A program made the position numbers and the translations under genes. The notes beneath the pieces were generated by a model, which saw only the letters and a program-made list of their open reading frames with translations, did not search any database and had not been told where the DNA came from. From Massilia putida (lineage in GTDB: Bacteria > Pseudomonadota > Gammaproteobacteria > Burkholderiales > Burkholderiaceae_D): DNA of 64,000 bases. Below, in pieces: positions 50,865-60,350 of the stretch. Location of the stretch: positions 2,728,001 to 2,792,000 of the forward strand of contig NZ_CP019038.1 in assembly GCF_001941825.1 (NCBI RefSeq), read 5' to 3'. Each line of letters starts with the position of its first letter. The stretch's first letter is position 1.

Positions 50865-52277
50865 ATGCCGAGCCTGAAATCGCGCCTGGCGGCATGGGTG
50901 TTCCTGCCCATGCTGATCTTCTCGGCGATCGACCTGGTGGTGACCTACCGCAGCACCGACCGCGTTTCCACCGAGGTCCAGCGGCAGCTGCTGAAAGGGT
51001 CGGCCCGCATCATCGCCGAGCAGATCGCCGCCGACGACGCCATCAGCGCTGCCGGGGCGCCGCCGGCCGCGTTCGAGCTGTTCGCGGACGAAAACCAGGA
51101 CCGCGTGTTCTACGCCGTGCGCAGTGCCACCGGCCGCCTGATCGACGGCGACGCCGCGCTGGCGCCGCCGCAGGAGGCGGCCCAGGGCGAGCAGGAGGTC
51201 TACTTCAAGAGCCGGGTCCGTGGCGAACCCGTGCGCGTCGTCGCGTATGCCCAGGAGCTGCGCGACGGCGGGCACATCACGGTCGAAGTGGCGCAGACCA
51301 TGCGCGGCCATGCCGCGCTCCGCAAGCGCCTGTTCATGATCACCGCGCGCGAGCACCTGATATTGCTGGCCCTCGTGCTTGCCGCATTGGTCGTCGCGTT
51401 CCGCTGGATGCTGCGTCCCTTGATGCAGTTCAGCGAACGCGTCGCCAGACGCCAGCCCGGATCGCTCGAGCAACTGGACGCCGATACGGTGCCGCGCGAA
51501 CTGCTGCCGGTGATCGGCGCGTTGAACGGCTACGTGGTCAGACTCGACCAGACGCTGTCCGCCTACGAACGTTTCGTCGCCAGCACCGCGCATCACCTGC
51601 GCACCTCCTTCGCCATCCTGACCTCGCAGCTGAACTACGGCATGCGCGACGAGCGGATCTCGCCCGAACAGAAGACGCTCCTGGCCGCGATGCAGAACAC
51701 GACGGTGCAAGGCACGAAGGTGATCAACCAGCTGCTGATCCTGGCCAGCATCGAGCAGGGCCGCCAGCACGGCCGCGATCTGCCGCCGTCGACCAGTGCG
51801 CTGAACGAGATCGTCACCTCGGTGATCGAGGAACTCGCGCCGCTGGCGCAACGCTATGCCGTCGAACTGGGTCTCGACGCCGCGGACGACGGCCTGATCC
51901 TGGCGGCCCCGCCCCACCTGCTGCGCGAAATCACGTTCAACCTGATCGACAATGCGATCAAGCACATGAACGGGCCCGGCTCGGTCAGCGTGCGGATGCA
52001 GCGCGTCGACGATCGCGCCCTGCTGCGCATCGTCGATACCGGCCCGGGCATCGCACCCGAGCATATCGGCCGAGTGTTCGAACGCTTCTACCGCGCCGAC
52101 CCTGGCACGCCGAACAGCTTCGGGCTCGGGCTGTCCATCGTCAAGGAAATCTGCGATTCGCTGCAGGCCGACATCCGCCTGGGTTCACCTGCGCAGGGTG
52201 GCGGGTTGCAGGTCGACGTCCGGCTGCCGCTGGCGGCGGATGCGGTGACGTCGTCCCACACGACGTTACCAAATTAG
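50865..52277 (+). CDS. TctE-type sensor histidine kinase with altered H-box
   Basis: The 470-residue kinase has TM1 at about 10-28, a periplasmic sensor domain of the TctE_N kind (about 30-158) and TM2 at about 162-182. A dimerisation domain with H243 and a full ATPase domain follow (NLIDNAIKHM, DTGPGIAPEH, FGLGLSIVKE). The H-box reads TAHHLRTSF rather than the usual H-E-L-R-T-P, so the Glu and Pro next to the phospho-His are replaced by His and Ser. Kinase or phosphatase balance may differ. It is co-transcribed with the regulator. Confidence 0.9.
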   Translation: MPSLKSRLAAWVFLPMLIFSAIDLVVTYRSTDRVSTEVQRQLLKGSARIIAEQIAADDAISAAGAPPAAFELFADENQDRVFYAVRSATGRLIDGDAALAPPQEAAQGEQEVYFKSRVRGEPVRVVAYAQELRDGGHITVEVAQTMRGHAALRKRLFMITAREHLILLALVLAALVVAFRWMLRPLMQFSERVARRQPGSLEQLDADTVPRELLPVIGALNGYVVRLDQTLSAYERFVASTAHHLRTSFAILTSQLNYGMRDERISPEQKTLLAAMQNTTVQGTKVINQLLILASIEQGRQHGRDLPPSTSALNEIVTSVIEELAPLAQRYAVELGLDAADDGLILAAPPHLLREITFNLIDNAIKHMNGPGSVSVRMQRVDDRALLRIVDTGPGIAPEHIGRVFERFYRADPGTPNSFGLGLSIVKEICDSLQADIRLGSPAQGGGLQVDVRLPLAADAVTSSHTTLPN

Positions 52278-52409
52278 CTTCGCCCGACAATTAATCGGTT
52301 CTTGTCAACAAATGCTCCTGAGCACGTCCTTACACTAGGCGGCTCGGCGCTCTGTTACCGCAAGACAGCGTGCCCGTCACACTCAGCCGCTTCTCGTCAA
52401 GGACCTGTC

Positions 52410-52793
52410 ATGTTGTCGACCAAGGTAACGCCCCAGTCTCGTCACCTGTCGCGCGCGCTCGGCCTGCTGGCCGCCGGACTCCGGGCCGGCGGACTGACGC
52501 AGCAAGGTCGCGACCTCAACGCCATGCCGCTCGAACAATGGCTCAATCCGGCGGCGTCATCGCCGAAGCCTATTTCGGCAGCCGCACGAAAGGGATCCCG
52601 ACGGCGTCCTACGGCCAGCAGTTCAACGATCCGCGCCCCTGGACCTTGGACGAATACGCGGGCGCCGTCCTGTCCTGGCGCAGCAAAGTCACCGATACGC
52701 GCGACCTGTTCGCCGGCATGAGCGTCGCGCGCTACCGCCATTCGAGCGTCAACGTGACCGAGCCGGCCATCCAGGGTCCGACGCGTAGGTCGG
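52410..52793 (+). pseudogene. Decayed exported-protein gene remnant
   Basis: An ATG opens a signal-like sequence (SRALGLLAAGLRAGGLTQQG). After about 45 codons the coding character moves to another frame, which reads GGVIAEAYFGSRTKGIPTAS and YGQQFNDPRPWTLDEYAGAV, then WRSKVTDTRDLFAGMSVARY. Neither frame gives a complete protein. It looks like the 5' part of a gene broken by a frameshift or deletion and truncated at the 3' end. The parent family was not recognised. The surrounding gap (52278-52843) holds nothing else. Confidence 0.5.
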
Positions 52794-52843
52794 GCAGATG
52801 CCGGCGCAGGCACGCACGCGCGTCTGCGTCGTCGACTGACGCG

Positions 52844-54685
52844 CTACCACTCGAGAACGACGGACGTCATCGCCGGCAGCGCCAGCGGCGCGCGCAGGTC
52901 GACGTTTTCTCCGGTCAGGACGTTCCTGCCCTGGCGCGCGTCCTTGACCATGCCGGCGAAACGCCCGAGGTCCAGCTGCGTGGCCTGCGGATTCTTGTTC
53001 AGCACGACCATCACCGTCTGCCTGCCGTCGTGGCGGAAATACACGTAGTGGCCGTCGCGGGGAATGTAGTGGGTCAGCTTGCCGGCCTTGACGGCCGAAC
53101 TGGTCTTGCGCCAGTTGAACAACGTGCGCACGAGGTGCTGCATGTCGCGCTGGCCGTCCGAGAGGCCCGTGCCCGTGAACGCATTCACGCTGTCGCCCGC
53201 CCAGCCGCCCGGCATGTCCGCGCGCAGCACGCCGTCGGTGCGCTCCTTCGGTCCCTGGATCAGCATTTCCGTCCCGTAGAACATCTGCGGGATACCGCGT
53301 GTCGTCGCCATCAGGATCAGGTCCGTCTTGAGCAGATCGACGTTGCCGTCGACCTGCGCCAGCGCGCGCGGGCGGTCGTGGTTGTCCGGGAAGACCATCA
53401 GCTTGAGCGGATCGGCATACAGATAGTCGGCCGCGATGGTCTCGTAGATCTGGATGAGGCCCCGGCCGCTGTCTTCCGGCGCCGTCAGCGCTTTCGGGGC
53501 CGCGTCGACGAGCGGGAAATCCATCACGGACGGCAGGCCGGAACGATAGCCGTCGCGGTTCACGACGCCCTTCTGCCAGTACGCGACCATGTACGGGCGG
53601 TCGTCCATTTCCTCGCCGACGACGTTCAGGTGCGGGTATTCCGCGAACACGGCGCGGTTCCAGTCGTTGAGAAAATCCGGGTCGGCATACGAGTACGTGT
53701 CTTCGCGGATGCCGGACAGGTTCGCGTACTCGATCCACCACAAGGTGTTCTGGATCAGGTAGCGCGCCACCAGCTTGTTTTTCTGGTTCACGTCCGGCAT
53801 CGCCACGTCGAACCAGCCGTCGACGAAGCGCGCCTTGTCTTCCGGCGCCGCGTGGATGTCCTGCGCCACCGTGTGCTGGTTGTTCGTCTGGACGAAGGTC
53901 TTGCCGTGGTTGATCCAGTCGGATGCCGGCATGTCCTGCATCCACCAGTGGCCCGTGCCGATGTGGTTCAGGACGACGTCGTGGATCACGCCCAGGCCGC
54001 GCGCATTCGCCGCCGCCACGTAGTTGCGGTAATCCTCGTTGCTGCCGAAGCGCGGGTCGACCTTGTAGTAATCGGTCAACGCATAGCCGTGGTAGGAATA
54101 CGACGGCTGGTTGTTTTCCAGCAGCGGCGTGGGCCACACCATCGTGAACCCGAGGTCGTGGATGTAATCGAGGTGCGCCCGCATGCCGGCGAGGTCGCCG
54201 CCGTGGCGTTTATTGGGATCGCGCCGGTCGCTCCGTTCGCGCATGCCCGCGTCGTCGTTGGAAGGATCGCCGTTCGAGAACCGGTCCGGCACGATCAGGT
54301 AGACGGCGTCGCCCGCATCGAAGCCACGCCGCTGCGCCGACCCTTGCCGGCGCTCCTCCAGGCGATAAGGGTAAGTGGTCACTACCTGCCTGCCGCACTT
54401 GAACTGCAGTTTGAATTCGCCGGGTTTTGTCGTCGCGCCGATCTTCAGGTTCACGAACAGAAAATTCGGATTGTCGGTGCGCTCGACGCTGGCGATGCGC
54501 ACGCCCGGGTAGGTGAGCGCCGGCTCCAGCTCGGCGATCTTCTCGCCGTGCACCATCACCTGCAGGTCGGACCACTTCATGCCGACCCACCAGTTCATCG
54601 GTTCCACATGCTGGATAGCGTACGGCGCGGCGCCGGCCCACATGGCGGGCAGCCAGGCCGAGATCGCCAAAATCAATTTCTTCAT
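52844..54685 (-). CDS. GH13 cyclomaltodextrinase/neopullulanase-type alpha-glucosidase
   Basis: The 613-residue exported enzyme hydrolyses maltodextrins or cyclodextrins. A signal peptide ends AGAA near residue 20. An N-terminal beta-domain of the Cyc-maltodext_N kind (about 22-120) precedes the GH13 barrel. Conserved regions are GVIHDVVLNHIG, GIREDTYSYAD (nucleophile Asp), NVVGEEM (acid/base Glu) and MVFPDNHDRPR (third Asp). A C-terminal beta-domain closes the protein. GGAG lies 5 nt before the chosen ATG. It is monocistronic here, with no mal genes adjacent. Confidence 0.93.
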   Translation of the reverse strand: MKKLILAISAWLPAMWAGAAPYAIQHVEPMNWWVGMKWSDLQVMVHGEKIAELEPALTYPGVRIASVERTDNPNFLFVNLKIGATTKPGEFKLQFKCGRQVVTTYPYRLEERRQGSAQRRGFDAGDAVYLIVPDRFSNGDPSNDDAGMRERSDRRDPNKRHGGDLAGMRAHLDYIHDLGFTMVWPTPLLENNQPSYSYHGYALTDYYKVDPRFGSNEDYRNYVAAANARGLGVIHDVVLNHIGTGHWWMQDMPASDWINHGKTFVQTNNQHTVAQDIHAAPEDKARFVDGWFDVAMPDVNQKNKLVARYLIQNTLWWIEYANLSGIREDTYSYADPDFLNDWNRAVFAEYPHLNVVGEEMDDRPYMVAYWQKGVVNRDGYRSGLPSVMDFPLVDAAPKALTAPEDSGRGLIQIYETIAADYLYADPLKLMVFPDNHDRPRALAQVDGNVDLLKTDLILMATTRGIPQMFYGTEMLIQGPKERTDGVLRADMPGGWAGDSVNAFTGTGLSDGQRDMQHLVRTLFNWRKTSSAVKAGKLTHYIPRDGHYVYFRHDGRQTVMVVLNKNPQATQLDLGRFAGMVKDARQGRNVLTGENVDLRAPLALPAMTSVVLEW

Positions 54686-54810
54686 GATGTCTCCACAGTA
54701 ATTTGTAGTAAAGTAACACCATAAATCGTCAGATTCAAGAATAAAACCCAACAAATGTAGTTTTACTTCTATAAGCGATCTGCGCGGAAATACAGTAAGC
54801 TGTACGCCCC

Positions 54811-55425
54811 ATGCCGCAGACCATCCTCGCCCCCGTCCATCACGAACTGATCATCAAGAAGAGCCGCTTCATCGCCTGCGTCCAGCCGATGCCCGACCGG
54901 GCCGGCGCGCAGAAGATCGTGGCCGGGCTCAGGGCCGCGCATCCGGGTGCCGCGCACGTGTGCTGGGCGCTGCTGGCGGGCGGGCAATCGGCCGCCGTGG
55001 ATGACGGCGAGCCCAGCGGCACGGCCGGACGCCCCATGCTGGACGTGCTGCGCCACCAGGATCTGGAAGGCGTGCTGGCGACCGTCGTGCGCTATTTCGG
55101 CGGCGTCAAGCTGGGAGCGGGCGGCCTCGTGCGCGCCTACACGGACAGCGTGGCCCAGGCGCTGCTGACCGCGCAAAAGATGCCCATCATCCGCCAACGA
55201 CATCTGCGCTGCGCGGCGCCCTACCCGCTCGAAGGCCTCATCCGGCGCGAACTGGACGCATCCGGCGCGACCTTGGACGCCGTCCAGCACGCGGACGCCG
55301 TCTCGTTCGCCTTCCACCTGCCGGACGACAAGGCTCAGGCACTCATTGCCCGCCTGAGCGAAGCGGGCAACGGCCGCATCCTGTGGATCGCGGAAAACGA
55401 GGACCCGCAAGCGGACTCGGCGTGA
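54811..55425 (+). CDS. yigZ: YigZ/IMPACT family protein
   Basis: The 204-residue protein has an N-terminal UPF0029/IMPACT domain. KKSRFIACVQPM, DDGEPSGTAGRPML and VVRYFGGVKLGAGGLVRAY are its hallmarks. A smaller C-terminal ferredoxin-like domain follows. The family may act in translation or RNA metabolism, but its function is not settled. The gene diverges from the GH13 gene across an AT-rich gap of 125 bp. Confidence 0.92.
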   Translation: MPQTILAPVHHELIIKKSRFIACVQPMPDRAGAQKIVAGLRAAHPGAAHVCWALLAGGQSAAVDDGEPSGTAGRPMLDVLRHQDLEGVLATVVRYFGGVKLGAGGLVRAYTDSVAQALLTAQKMPIIRQRHLRCAAPYPLEGLIRRELDASGATLDAVQHADAVSFAFHLPDDKAQALIARLSEAGNGRILWIAENEDPQADSA

Positions 55426-55537
55426 TACCGCTATCATGTGAGGCTATACCGGACATCACGACTCGAAAGCGGACTCGCCAATCGTGAGCCGCCATAATGT
55501 CCGACTCATCCTCTCCCCGCAGCAAAGCGAAAACACA

Positions 55538-56707
55538 ATGATCAAGAAGAGCCTGGCCCCCCTGGCCCTGGGCGGTTTCGGTATCGGCATGACGGAATTC
55601 GTCATGATGGGCATCCTGCCCGACATCGCGACCGGCCTCGACATTTCCATTCCCCAAGCCGGCTACCTGATTTCGGCGTATGCGGTCGGCGTGGTCGTTG
55701 GCGCGCCGACGCTCGTCAGCATGCTGTCGCACCGTCCGCCGCGCAGCGTGCTGATCTGGTTCATGCTGATGTTCACCGCGTTCAACGCGCTCTCGGCCTT
55801 CGCACCGAACTTCCACACGATGCTGCTGTTCCGCTTCCTGGCCGGCCTGCCGCACGGCGCGTTCTTCGGCGTCGGCGCCGTCGTCGCGACGCGCCTGGCC
55901 GACAAGGGCAAGGAAGCGGCGGCCCTCGCCAGCATGTTTTCCGGCCTGACCATCGCGAACGTGCTGGGCGTGCCGGCCGGCACCTGGCTCGGCCACAATA
56001 TGAGCTGGCGTTTCGTGTTCCTGATCGTGGCGGCCATCGGCCTCGCGACGATGATCATGCTGCATAAACTGATCCCGTACTTCGAGGCGACGCCGGGCGC
56101 CGGCCTGCGCCAGGACCTCAAGATTTTCCGCAAGCCGAACCTGTGGCTGGCGCTGGGCATCACGTCGATCGGCACGGGCGGCTTCTTCGCCTGGCTCAGC
56201 TATATCGCGCCGCTGCTGACGGATGTGACGCACTTCCACGCCAATACCATCCCGCTGATCATGACGGCGGTGGGCGTCGGCATGACGGTCGGCGTGAACA
56301 TGGGCGGCAAGCTGGCCGACCGCATGCCGCCGCTGACGGCCATCATCATCCTGCTCATCACGATGGTCGCCCTGCTGTGCATGAACGCGCTGCTGGCGTG
56401 GTCGCAACCCGCGATGATGGTGCTGGCGTTCGCCATCGGCGCGAACGCGCTGGCGCTGGGCCCGCCGATCCAGATGCTGTTGATCGAGCACTCGCGCGAA
56501 GCGGAGATGCTCGGCTCGTCGCTGGGCCAGTCCGGCTTCAATATCGGCAATGCGACGGGCGCCTTCCTCGGCGGGATTCCGCTGACGCTGGGCTATTCGT
56601 ATGCCTCGCCGCAGTGGGTGGCGGCGGGCCTGGCGCTGTCCGGCGTGTTCCTCGCGCTCGCGATGCGGGCGCACGGACGCCGCGCGGCGATCGCCGTGCC
56701 GGCCTGA
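55538..56707 (+). CDS. MFS transporter of the AraJ/drug-efflux type
   Basis: The 389-residue protein has twelve predicted helices. It opens with LALGGFGIGMTEFVMMGILPDI, the signature of the AraJ/YdhP/NepI group of sugar or drug exporters. Motif A is degraded, as is usual in this group. The chosen ATG (MIKKSLAP) matches the family start, and a frame extension of 18 codons upstream is possible. It converges with the isochorismatase gene with no gap between stop codons. Confidence 0.88.
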   Translation: MIKKSLAPLALGGFGIGMTEFVMMGILPDIATGLDISIPQAGYLISAYAVGVVVGAPTLVSMLSHRPPRSVLIWFMLMFTAFNALSAFAPNFHTMLLFRFLAGLPHGAFFGVGAVVATRLADKGKEAAALASMFSGLTIANVLGVPAGTWLGHNMSWRFVFLIVAAIGLATMIMLHKLIPYFEATPGAGLRQDLKIFRKPNLWLALGITSIGTGGFFAWLSYIAPLLTDVTHFHANTIPLIMTAVGVGMTVGVNMGGKLADRMPPLTAIIILLITMVALLCMNALLAWSQPAMMVLAFAIGANALALGPPIQMLLIEHSREAEMLGSSLGQSGFNIGNATGAFLGGIPLTLGYSYASPQWVAAGLALSGVFLALAMRAHGRRAAIAVPA

Positions 56708-57262
56708 CTAGGTACCCAGCACGGCGGCCGTCGCGGTCACGGTGACGAATTCGCCGTTCAGACTGGCCACGGCCGTCGCATGCATCTGCTCGGCGCTGAA
56801 CCAGGTGCCGTCCGGCCCCGTGCGCTCGTGCGTGGCGCAGGCATCCTCGACGAGGATCGTGTAAAAGCCCAGATTGGCGGCCATACGCGCCGTCGTCGAC
56901 ACGCAGTGGTCCGTCGTCAGGCCGCATAACACGACCGTGGCGATGCCGGCCGCCCGCAGCCGCGCTTCCAGGTCGGTGCCGATGAAGGCGCTGTTCACAT
57001 CCTTCGGCACGATGGTCTCGCCCGGCAACGGCATGGCTTCCGGCTTGAACGCGTGGCCGGCAGTGCCCGGGAAGAACGCGCCCTTCTCGCTGCGCGAGCC
57101 GTGCCGGACGTGGAACAGCGGCCGTTCCGCCTCGCGCCACGCAGCCAGCAGCGCGGCGATATTCTGTTCGGCCTGCGGATTGTTGCGCCGGCCCCAGCGC
57201 GGGTCGAGGAAGCCTTGCTGGACGTCGATCACGATCAGGGCGGCGTTGGCGAGGTTAGGCAT
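56708..57262 (-). CDS. Isochorismatase-family cysteine hydrolase
   Basis: The 184-residue protein has the complete catalytic triad of the family: D13 (LIVIDVQQGF), K87 (TIVPKDVNSAF) and C120 (GLTTDHCVSTTAR). Members hydrolyse nicotinamide, N-carbamoyl compounds, isochorismate or similar amides. The substrate is unknown. The second of two ATG codons is chosen because AAAGG lies 8 nt before it. A LysR regulator gene diverges from it across about 96 bp, so it is probably the regulator target. Confidence 0.88.
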   Translation of the reverse strand: MPNLANAALIVIDVQQGFLDPRWGRRNNPQAEQNIAALLAAWREAERPLFHVRHGSRSEKGAFFPGTAGHAFKPEAMPLPGETIVPKDVNSAFIGTDLEARLRAAGIATVVLCGLTTDHCVSTTARMAANLGFYTILVEDACATHERTGPDGTWFSAEQMHATAVASLNGEFVTVTATAAVLGT

Positions 57263-57358
57263 GTGCATCCTTTCTTCAAAAATTCCATGGTCGCTGCCGC
57301 GCCGCGACGGCGCCACCGAAATGGCCGATAATTGCCGGCTCAATCATGAAGGATTTCG

Positions 57359-58273
57359 ATGGCCATGAAGCTCAGCCAACTGCAGATGCTGGTCGCGGTG
57401 GCGGACCACGGCAGTTTCAGCGCCGCCGCGGCGGAACTGGACTGCACCCAGTCGCGCATCAGCCATGCGATCGCGGAACTGGAGCGCGAACTGGGCACGC
57501 GCCTGCTCGCGCGCTCGCACGGCGGCTCGCTGCCGACCGAAGCCGGCCTGCGCGTGCTGGACAAGGCGCGCCAGATGCTGCGCCTGGAAGACAGCCTGCG
57601 CGCCTGCGCGCGCACGGACGACGCGATCGAAGGCCGGGTGCGCGTCGCGTGCTTCCGCAGCATCGGGACCCATCTGCTGCCGTATGCGGCCGAGGCGCTG
57701 GCGGCCCGCCATCCCGGCCTCGTGCTCGACATCGACGACGCCTGCAACGACCGCCTGGAAGTCATCGATGCGCTGCGCGCCGGCCGTGCGGACGTCGGCA
57801 TCGCCCAGCTGCCGGTGGAAGACGGCTTCATCGTCCATCCGTATGTGGCCGACGACTACATGCTGGTCGTGCCGGCCGCGCGGCGCTTCGATGCGCCCGT
57901 GACGTGGGACCAGCTCGACGGCCTTCCGTTCATCCGCCTGGGCTGCTCGGGCGCGGACGCGATCCTCGCGCGCTGCCGCGCGGCCGGCCTGGTTGCGTCC
58001 GCCGAGCGCACGCTGAGCAACGACACGAGCATCGCGGCGATGGTGGCGCGCGGCATGGGGTGGTCCATCCTGCCGCGCCTCGCGACGTTCCCGGAAGGCG
58101 ACGAGGTGCAGGTACTGCCCCTGCCGATTCCCGCGCGGCGCCAGTTCGCGCTGGCGGGACCGCGCACCGCGATGGCCAGCCGCGCGGTGAAGGCGGTGCT
58201 GGGCGTGCTGCGCGACCGCCGGCTGCTGGCGGCCACGCGCGCGGGCCAGGCGGGCATCCTGTACTGGCCTTGA
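57359..58273 (+). CDS. LysR-family transcriptional regulator
   Basis: The 304-residue protein has an N-terminal helix-turn-helix (FSAAAAELDCTQSRISHAI, about 20-38) and a PBP2 effector domain (about 92-295). AAGGA lies 5 nt before the ATG. The palindrome ATTGCCGGCTCAAT at 57331-57344 lies in the divergent gap and fits the T-N11-A LysR box. It probably regulates the adjacent hydrolase gene and itself. Confidence 0.92.
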   Translation: MAMKLSQLQMLVAVADHGSFSAAAAELDCTQSRISHAIAELERELGTRLLARSHGGSLPTEAGLRVLDKARQMLRLEDSLRACARTDDAIEGRVRVACFRSIGTHLLPYAAEALAARHPGLVLDIDDACNDRLEVIDALRAGRADVGIAQLPVEDGFIVHPYVADDYMLVVPAARRFDAPVTWDQLDGLPFIRLGCSGADAILARCRAAGLVASAERTLSNDTSIAAMVARGMGWSILPRLATFPEGDEVQVLPLPIPARRQFALAGPRTAMASRAVKAVLGVLRDRRLLAATRAGQAGILYWP

Positions 58274-58392
58274 ACCACAGGCGCGACATAAGATCCATGA
58301 CCTCCGGGATCAATTTTGCATGACCTCGCGGGTGATTGAGCCCGTCCTGCCAAATCGCGACACTGTGCACTCCATCCACGCAGGAGTCCACC

Positions 58393-59157
58393 ATGTCCGA
58401 CCAGATCCTCAAAGCCCACGCCTTCCGCGCGCTGCACGCAGCGGGAGCGCCGCTGGTCCTCTTCAATTGCTGGGATGCCGGCAGCGCGAAGGCCATCGCG
58501 GCCGGCGGCGCGCGGGCGATCGCCACCGCCAGCTGGGCCGTCGCCGCGGCCAACGGGTATGCGGACGGCGAACAGCTGCCGCGCGACCTGGCCATCGCCA
58601 ACATCGGCCGCATCGCGCGCGCCGTGGCGCTGCCCGTGACGGCCGACCTGGAACGCGGCTACGGCGCCACGCCCGATGAGGTGGCCGACACCGTCGCGCA
58701 AGCCATCCGCGCCGGCGCCGTCGGCTGCAACCTGGAAGACGGCATCGAGGCGGGCGGCCTGCGCCCCGCCGCCGACCAGGCCCTGCGCCTGCAGGCCGCG
58801 CGCGAGGCCGCCAACCGGCTCGACATCCCGCTCTTCATCAACGCCCGCACCGACGGCTTCCTGCTCGCCGCGCCGGACACGCACGGCGACGCCCTGCTCG
58901 ACGCGGCGCTGGATCGTGCCCGCCTGTATGCCGCCCACGGCGCGGACGGCCTGTTCGTCCCGGGTCTCGTCGACGCCGCGCTGATCGAACGGCTCGTGCG
59001 CGCGTCGCCCCTGCCGGTCAACCTGATGGCCGCCGCCGGCACGCCGCCGCCGGCGACCTTGCGCGCCCTCGGCGTCGCCCGCCTGAGCCACGGCCCCGGC
59101 CCGTATCTGCAGGCGATGCGCGCGCTCGAAGAGGCCGCGCGGGGAGCCGCGGCATGA
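58393..59157 (+). CDS. Isocitrate lyase/PEP mutase superfamily protein
   Basis: The 254-residue TIM-barrel protein is of the ICL/PEPM superfamily. FNCWDAGSAKAIAAGGARAI (opening strand and helix) and TADLERGYG carry metal-binding acids, and VGCNLEDGI is typical. The isocitrate-lyase active Cys motif (KKCGH) is absent, so it belongs to the PEP-mutase/oxaloacetase-like group that acts on C-C or P-C bonds of small 2-oxo acids. AGGAG lies 6 nt before the ATG. The next gene starts inside its stop codon (ATGA). Confidence 0.88.
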   Translation: MSDQILKAHAFRALHAAGAPLVLFNCWDAGSAKAIAAGGARAIATASWAVAAANGYADGEQLPRDLAIANIGRIARAVALPVTADLERGYGATPDEVADTVAQAIRAGAVGCNLEDGIEAGGLRPAADQALRLQAAREAANRLDIPLFINARTDGFLLAAPDTHGDALLDAALDRARLYAAHGADGLFVPGLVDAALIERLVRASPLPVNLMAAAGTPPPATLRALGVARLSHGPGPYLQAMRALEEAARGAAA

Positions 59158-60350
59158 AGCGCGTGCGGCTCGCGCTCGCGGCGGCGTTTATGACCACGGC
59201 CGCGATGGCATCCGACCATCTCGATTCGCCGAAGGTCATCGCCGATCCGCGCGTGGACATCGGCGACATCTACGCGTGGACTTCAAGCGACGGCCGCCGG
59301 CTCAACCTCGTGATGACCATCGTCGGCCACGCCTTCAACAAGGACGCCGAATATGCCTTCCACGTCGACAGCGGCCCGCGCTTTCCCGACACCACCGCAC
59401 GCACCGACATCGTCTGCCGCTTCGCCTCGATGACGCAGGCGGATTGCCTGATCGGCCGCGACGAAACGATCCAGGGCGATCCCGGCAAGCCGGCCGGTCT
59501 AAAGAGCGCGAGCGGCCGCAGCCTGCTGTTCGCCGGCCTGCGCGACGACCCGTTCTTCAACAACGTGAAGGGGTCGCGCGACGCGTTCGATCTGGCCGCG
59601 GCCACGCTCAAGCAGGGCGTGCCGCGCGATGCGGCGGGCTGCCCCGCGTACACGCCGCAGCAAACGGCCGCCATCCTCGACCGCTGGCGCCACACGGATG
59701 GCGGCCCGGCCCGCAACTTCCTCGCGGGATGGACGCCCGCTTCCATCGTGCTGTCCGTCGACCTTGCGCTCGTCAACCGCGGCGGTCCCGTGCTGGCCGT
59801 GTGGGCGGATACGACCGTCGACGACGTCCGCATCGACCGCATGGGCCGCCCGCTGACGGGCAACGGCCTGCTCGCCCACCTGGGCAGCGACGAGGAGGCC
59901 GACGCGTACAAACTCGCCTACAACGAAGCGACGCCGGAGACGGCGGACGTCTTCGTGCCCGTCATCGCGAAGTCGCTCGCGCTGTACGACGGTTACGACG
60001 GCCGGTGCGGCAACCAGTTGATGATCGATGCATCGGCACCGCCGGCGCAGCGCTACACACCGCTGGCCAAGCTGCTGGCCGACGACAGGTTGTGGGTCAA
60101 CAGCGCATCGACCATGTGCACGCAGCTGTTCGGCGTGGAACTGGCTGCGCTGCCGGGCGGCGCGCGCTGGCGCAACGAGTGCGGCGGCCGCACCTTGCAC
60201 TACGACGCCGTGAACGTCTACCGCTCGCTGCTCGCCGGCGGGAACAACGATGCCGTCACGGACGGCGTACGCGCGGACGACCAGCCCCATTCGGATACGG
60301 TATTCCCGTTCCTCGCCGCGCCCGTGCACACGAAGGCGACCTACCGATGA
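59154..60350 (+). CDS. DUF4331-family exported protein
   Basis: The 398-residue protein has a signal peptide (cleaved near AAMA, residue 19). Its mature start SDHLDSPKVIADPRVDIGDIYAW is the hallmark of DUF4331. Four or more Cys in the mature part suggest disulfides. The family is found in the envelope of diverse bacteria and has no established function. It overlaps the preceding gene by 4 nt and the next by 4 nt, so the three are translated as one unit. Confidence 0.88.
   Translation: MKRVRLALAAAFMTTAAMASDHLDSPKVIADPRVDIGDIYAWTSSDGRRLNLVMTIVGHAFNKDAEYAFHVDSGPRFPDTTARTDIVCRFASMTQADCLIGRDETIQGDPGKPAGLKSASGRSLLFAGLRDDPFFNNVKGSRDAFDLAAATLKQGVPRDAAGCPAYTPQQTAAILDRWRHTDGGPARNFLAGWTPASIVLSVDLALVNRGGPVLAVWADTTVDDVRIDRMGRPLTGNGLLAHLGSDEEADAYKLAYNEATPETADVFVPVIAKSLALYDGYDGRCGNQLMIDASAPPAQRYTPLAKLLADDRLWVNSASTMCTQLFGVELAALPGGARWRNECGGRTLHYDAVNVYRSLLAGGNNDAVTDGVRADDQPHSDTVFPFLAAPVHTKATYR

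Noticed and set aside
52370..54724. Plus-strand open frame of about 784 codons
   Set aside because: Most of it is antisense to the GH13 enzyme, whose catalytic motifs are all intact on the minus strand. Only the first part overlaps the decayed gene remnant.
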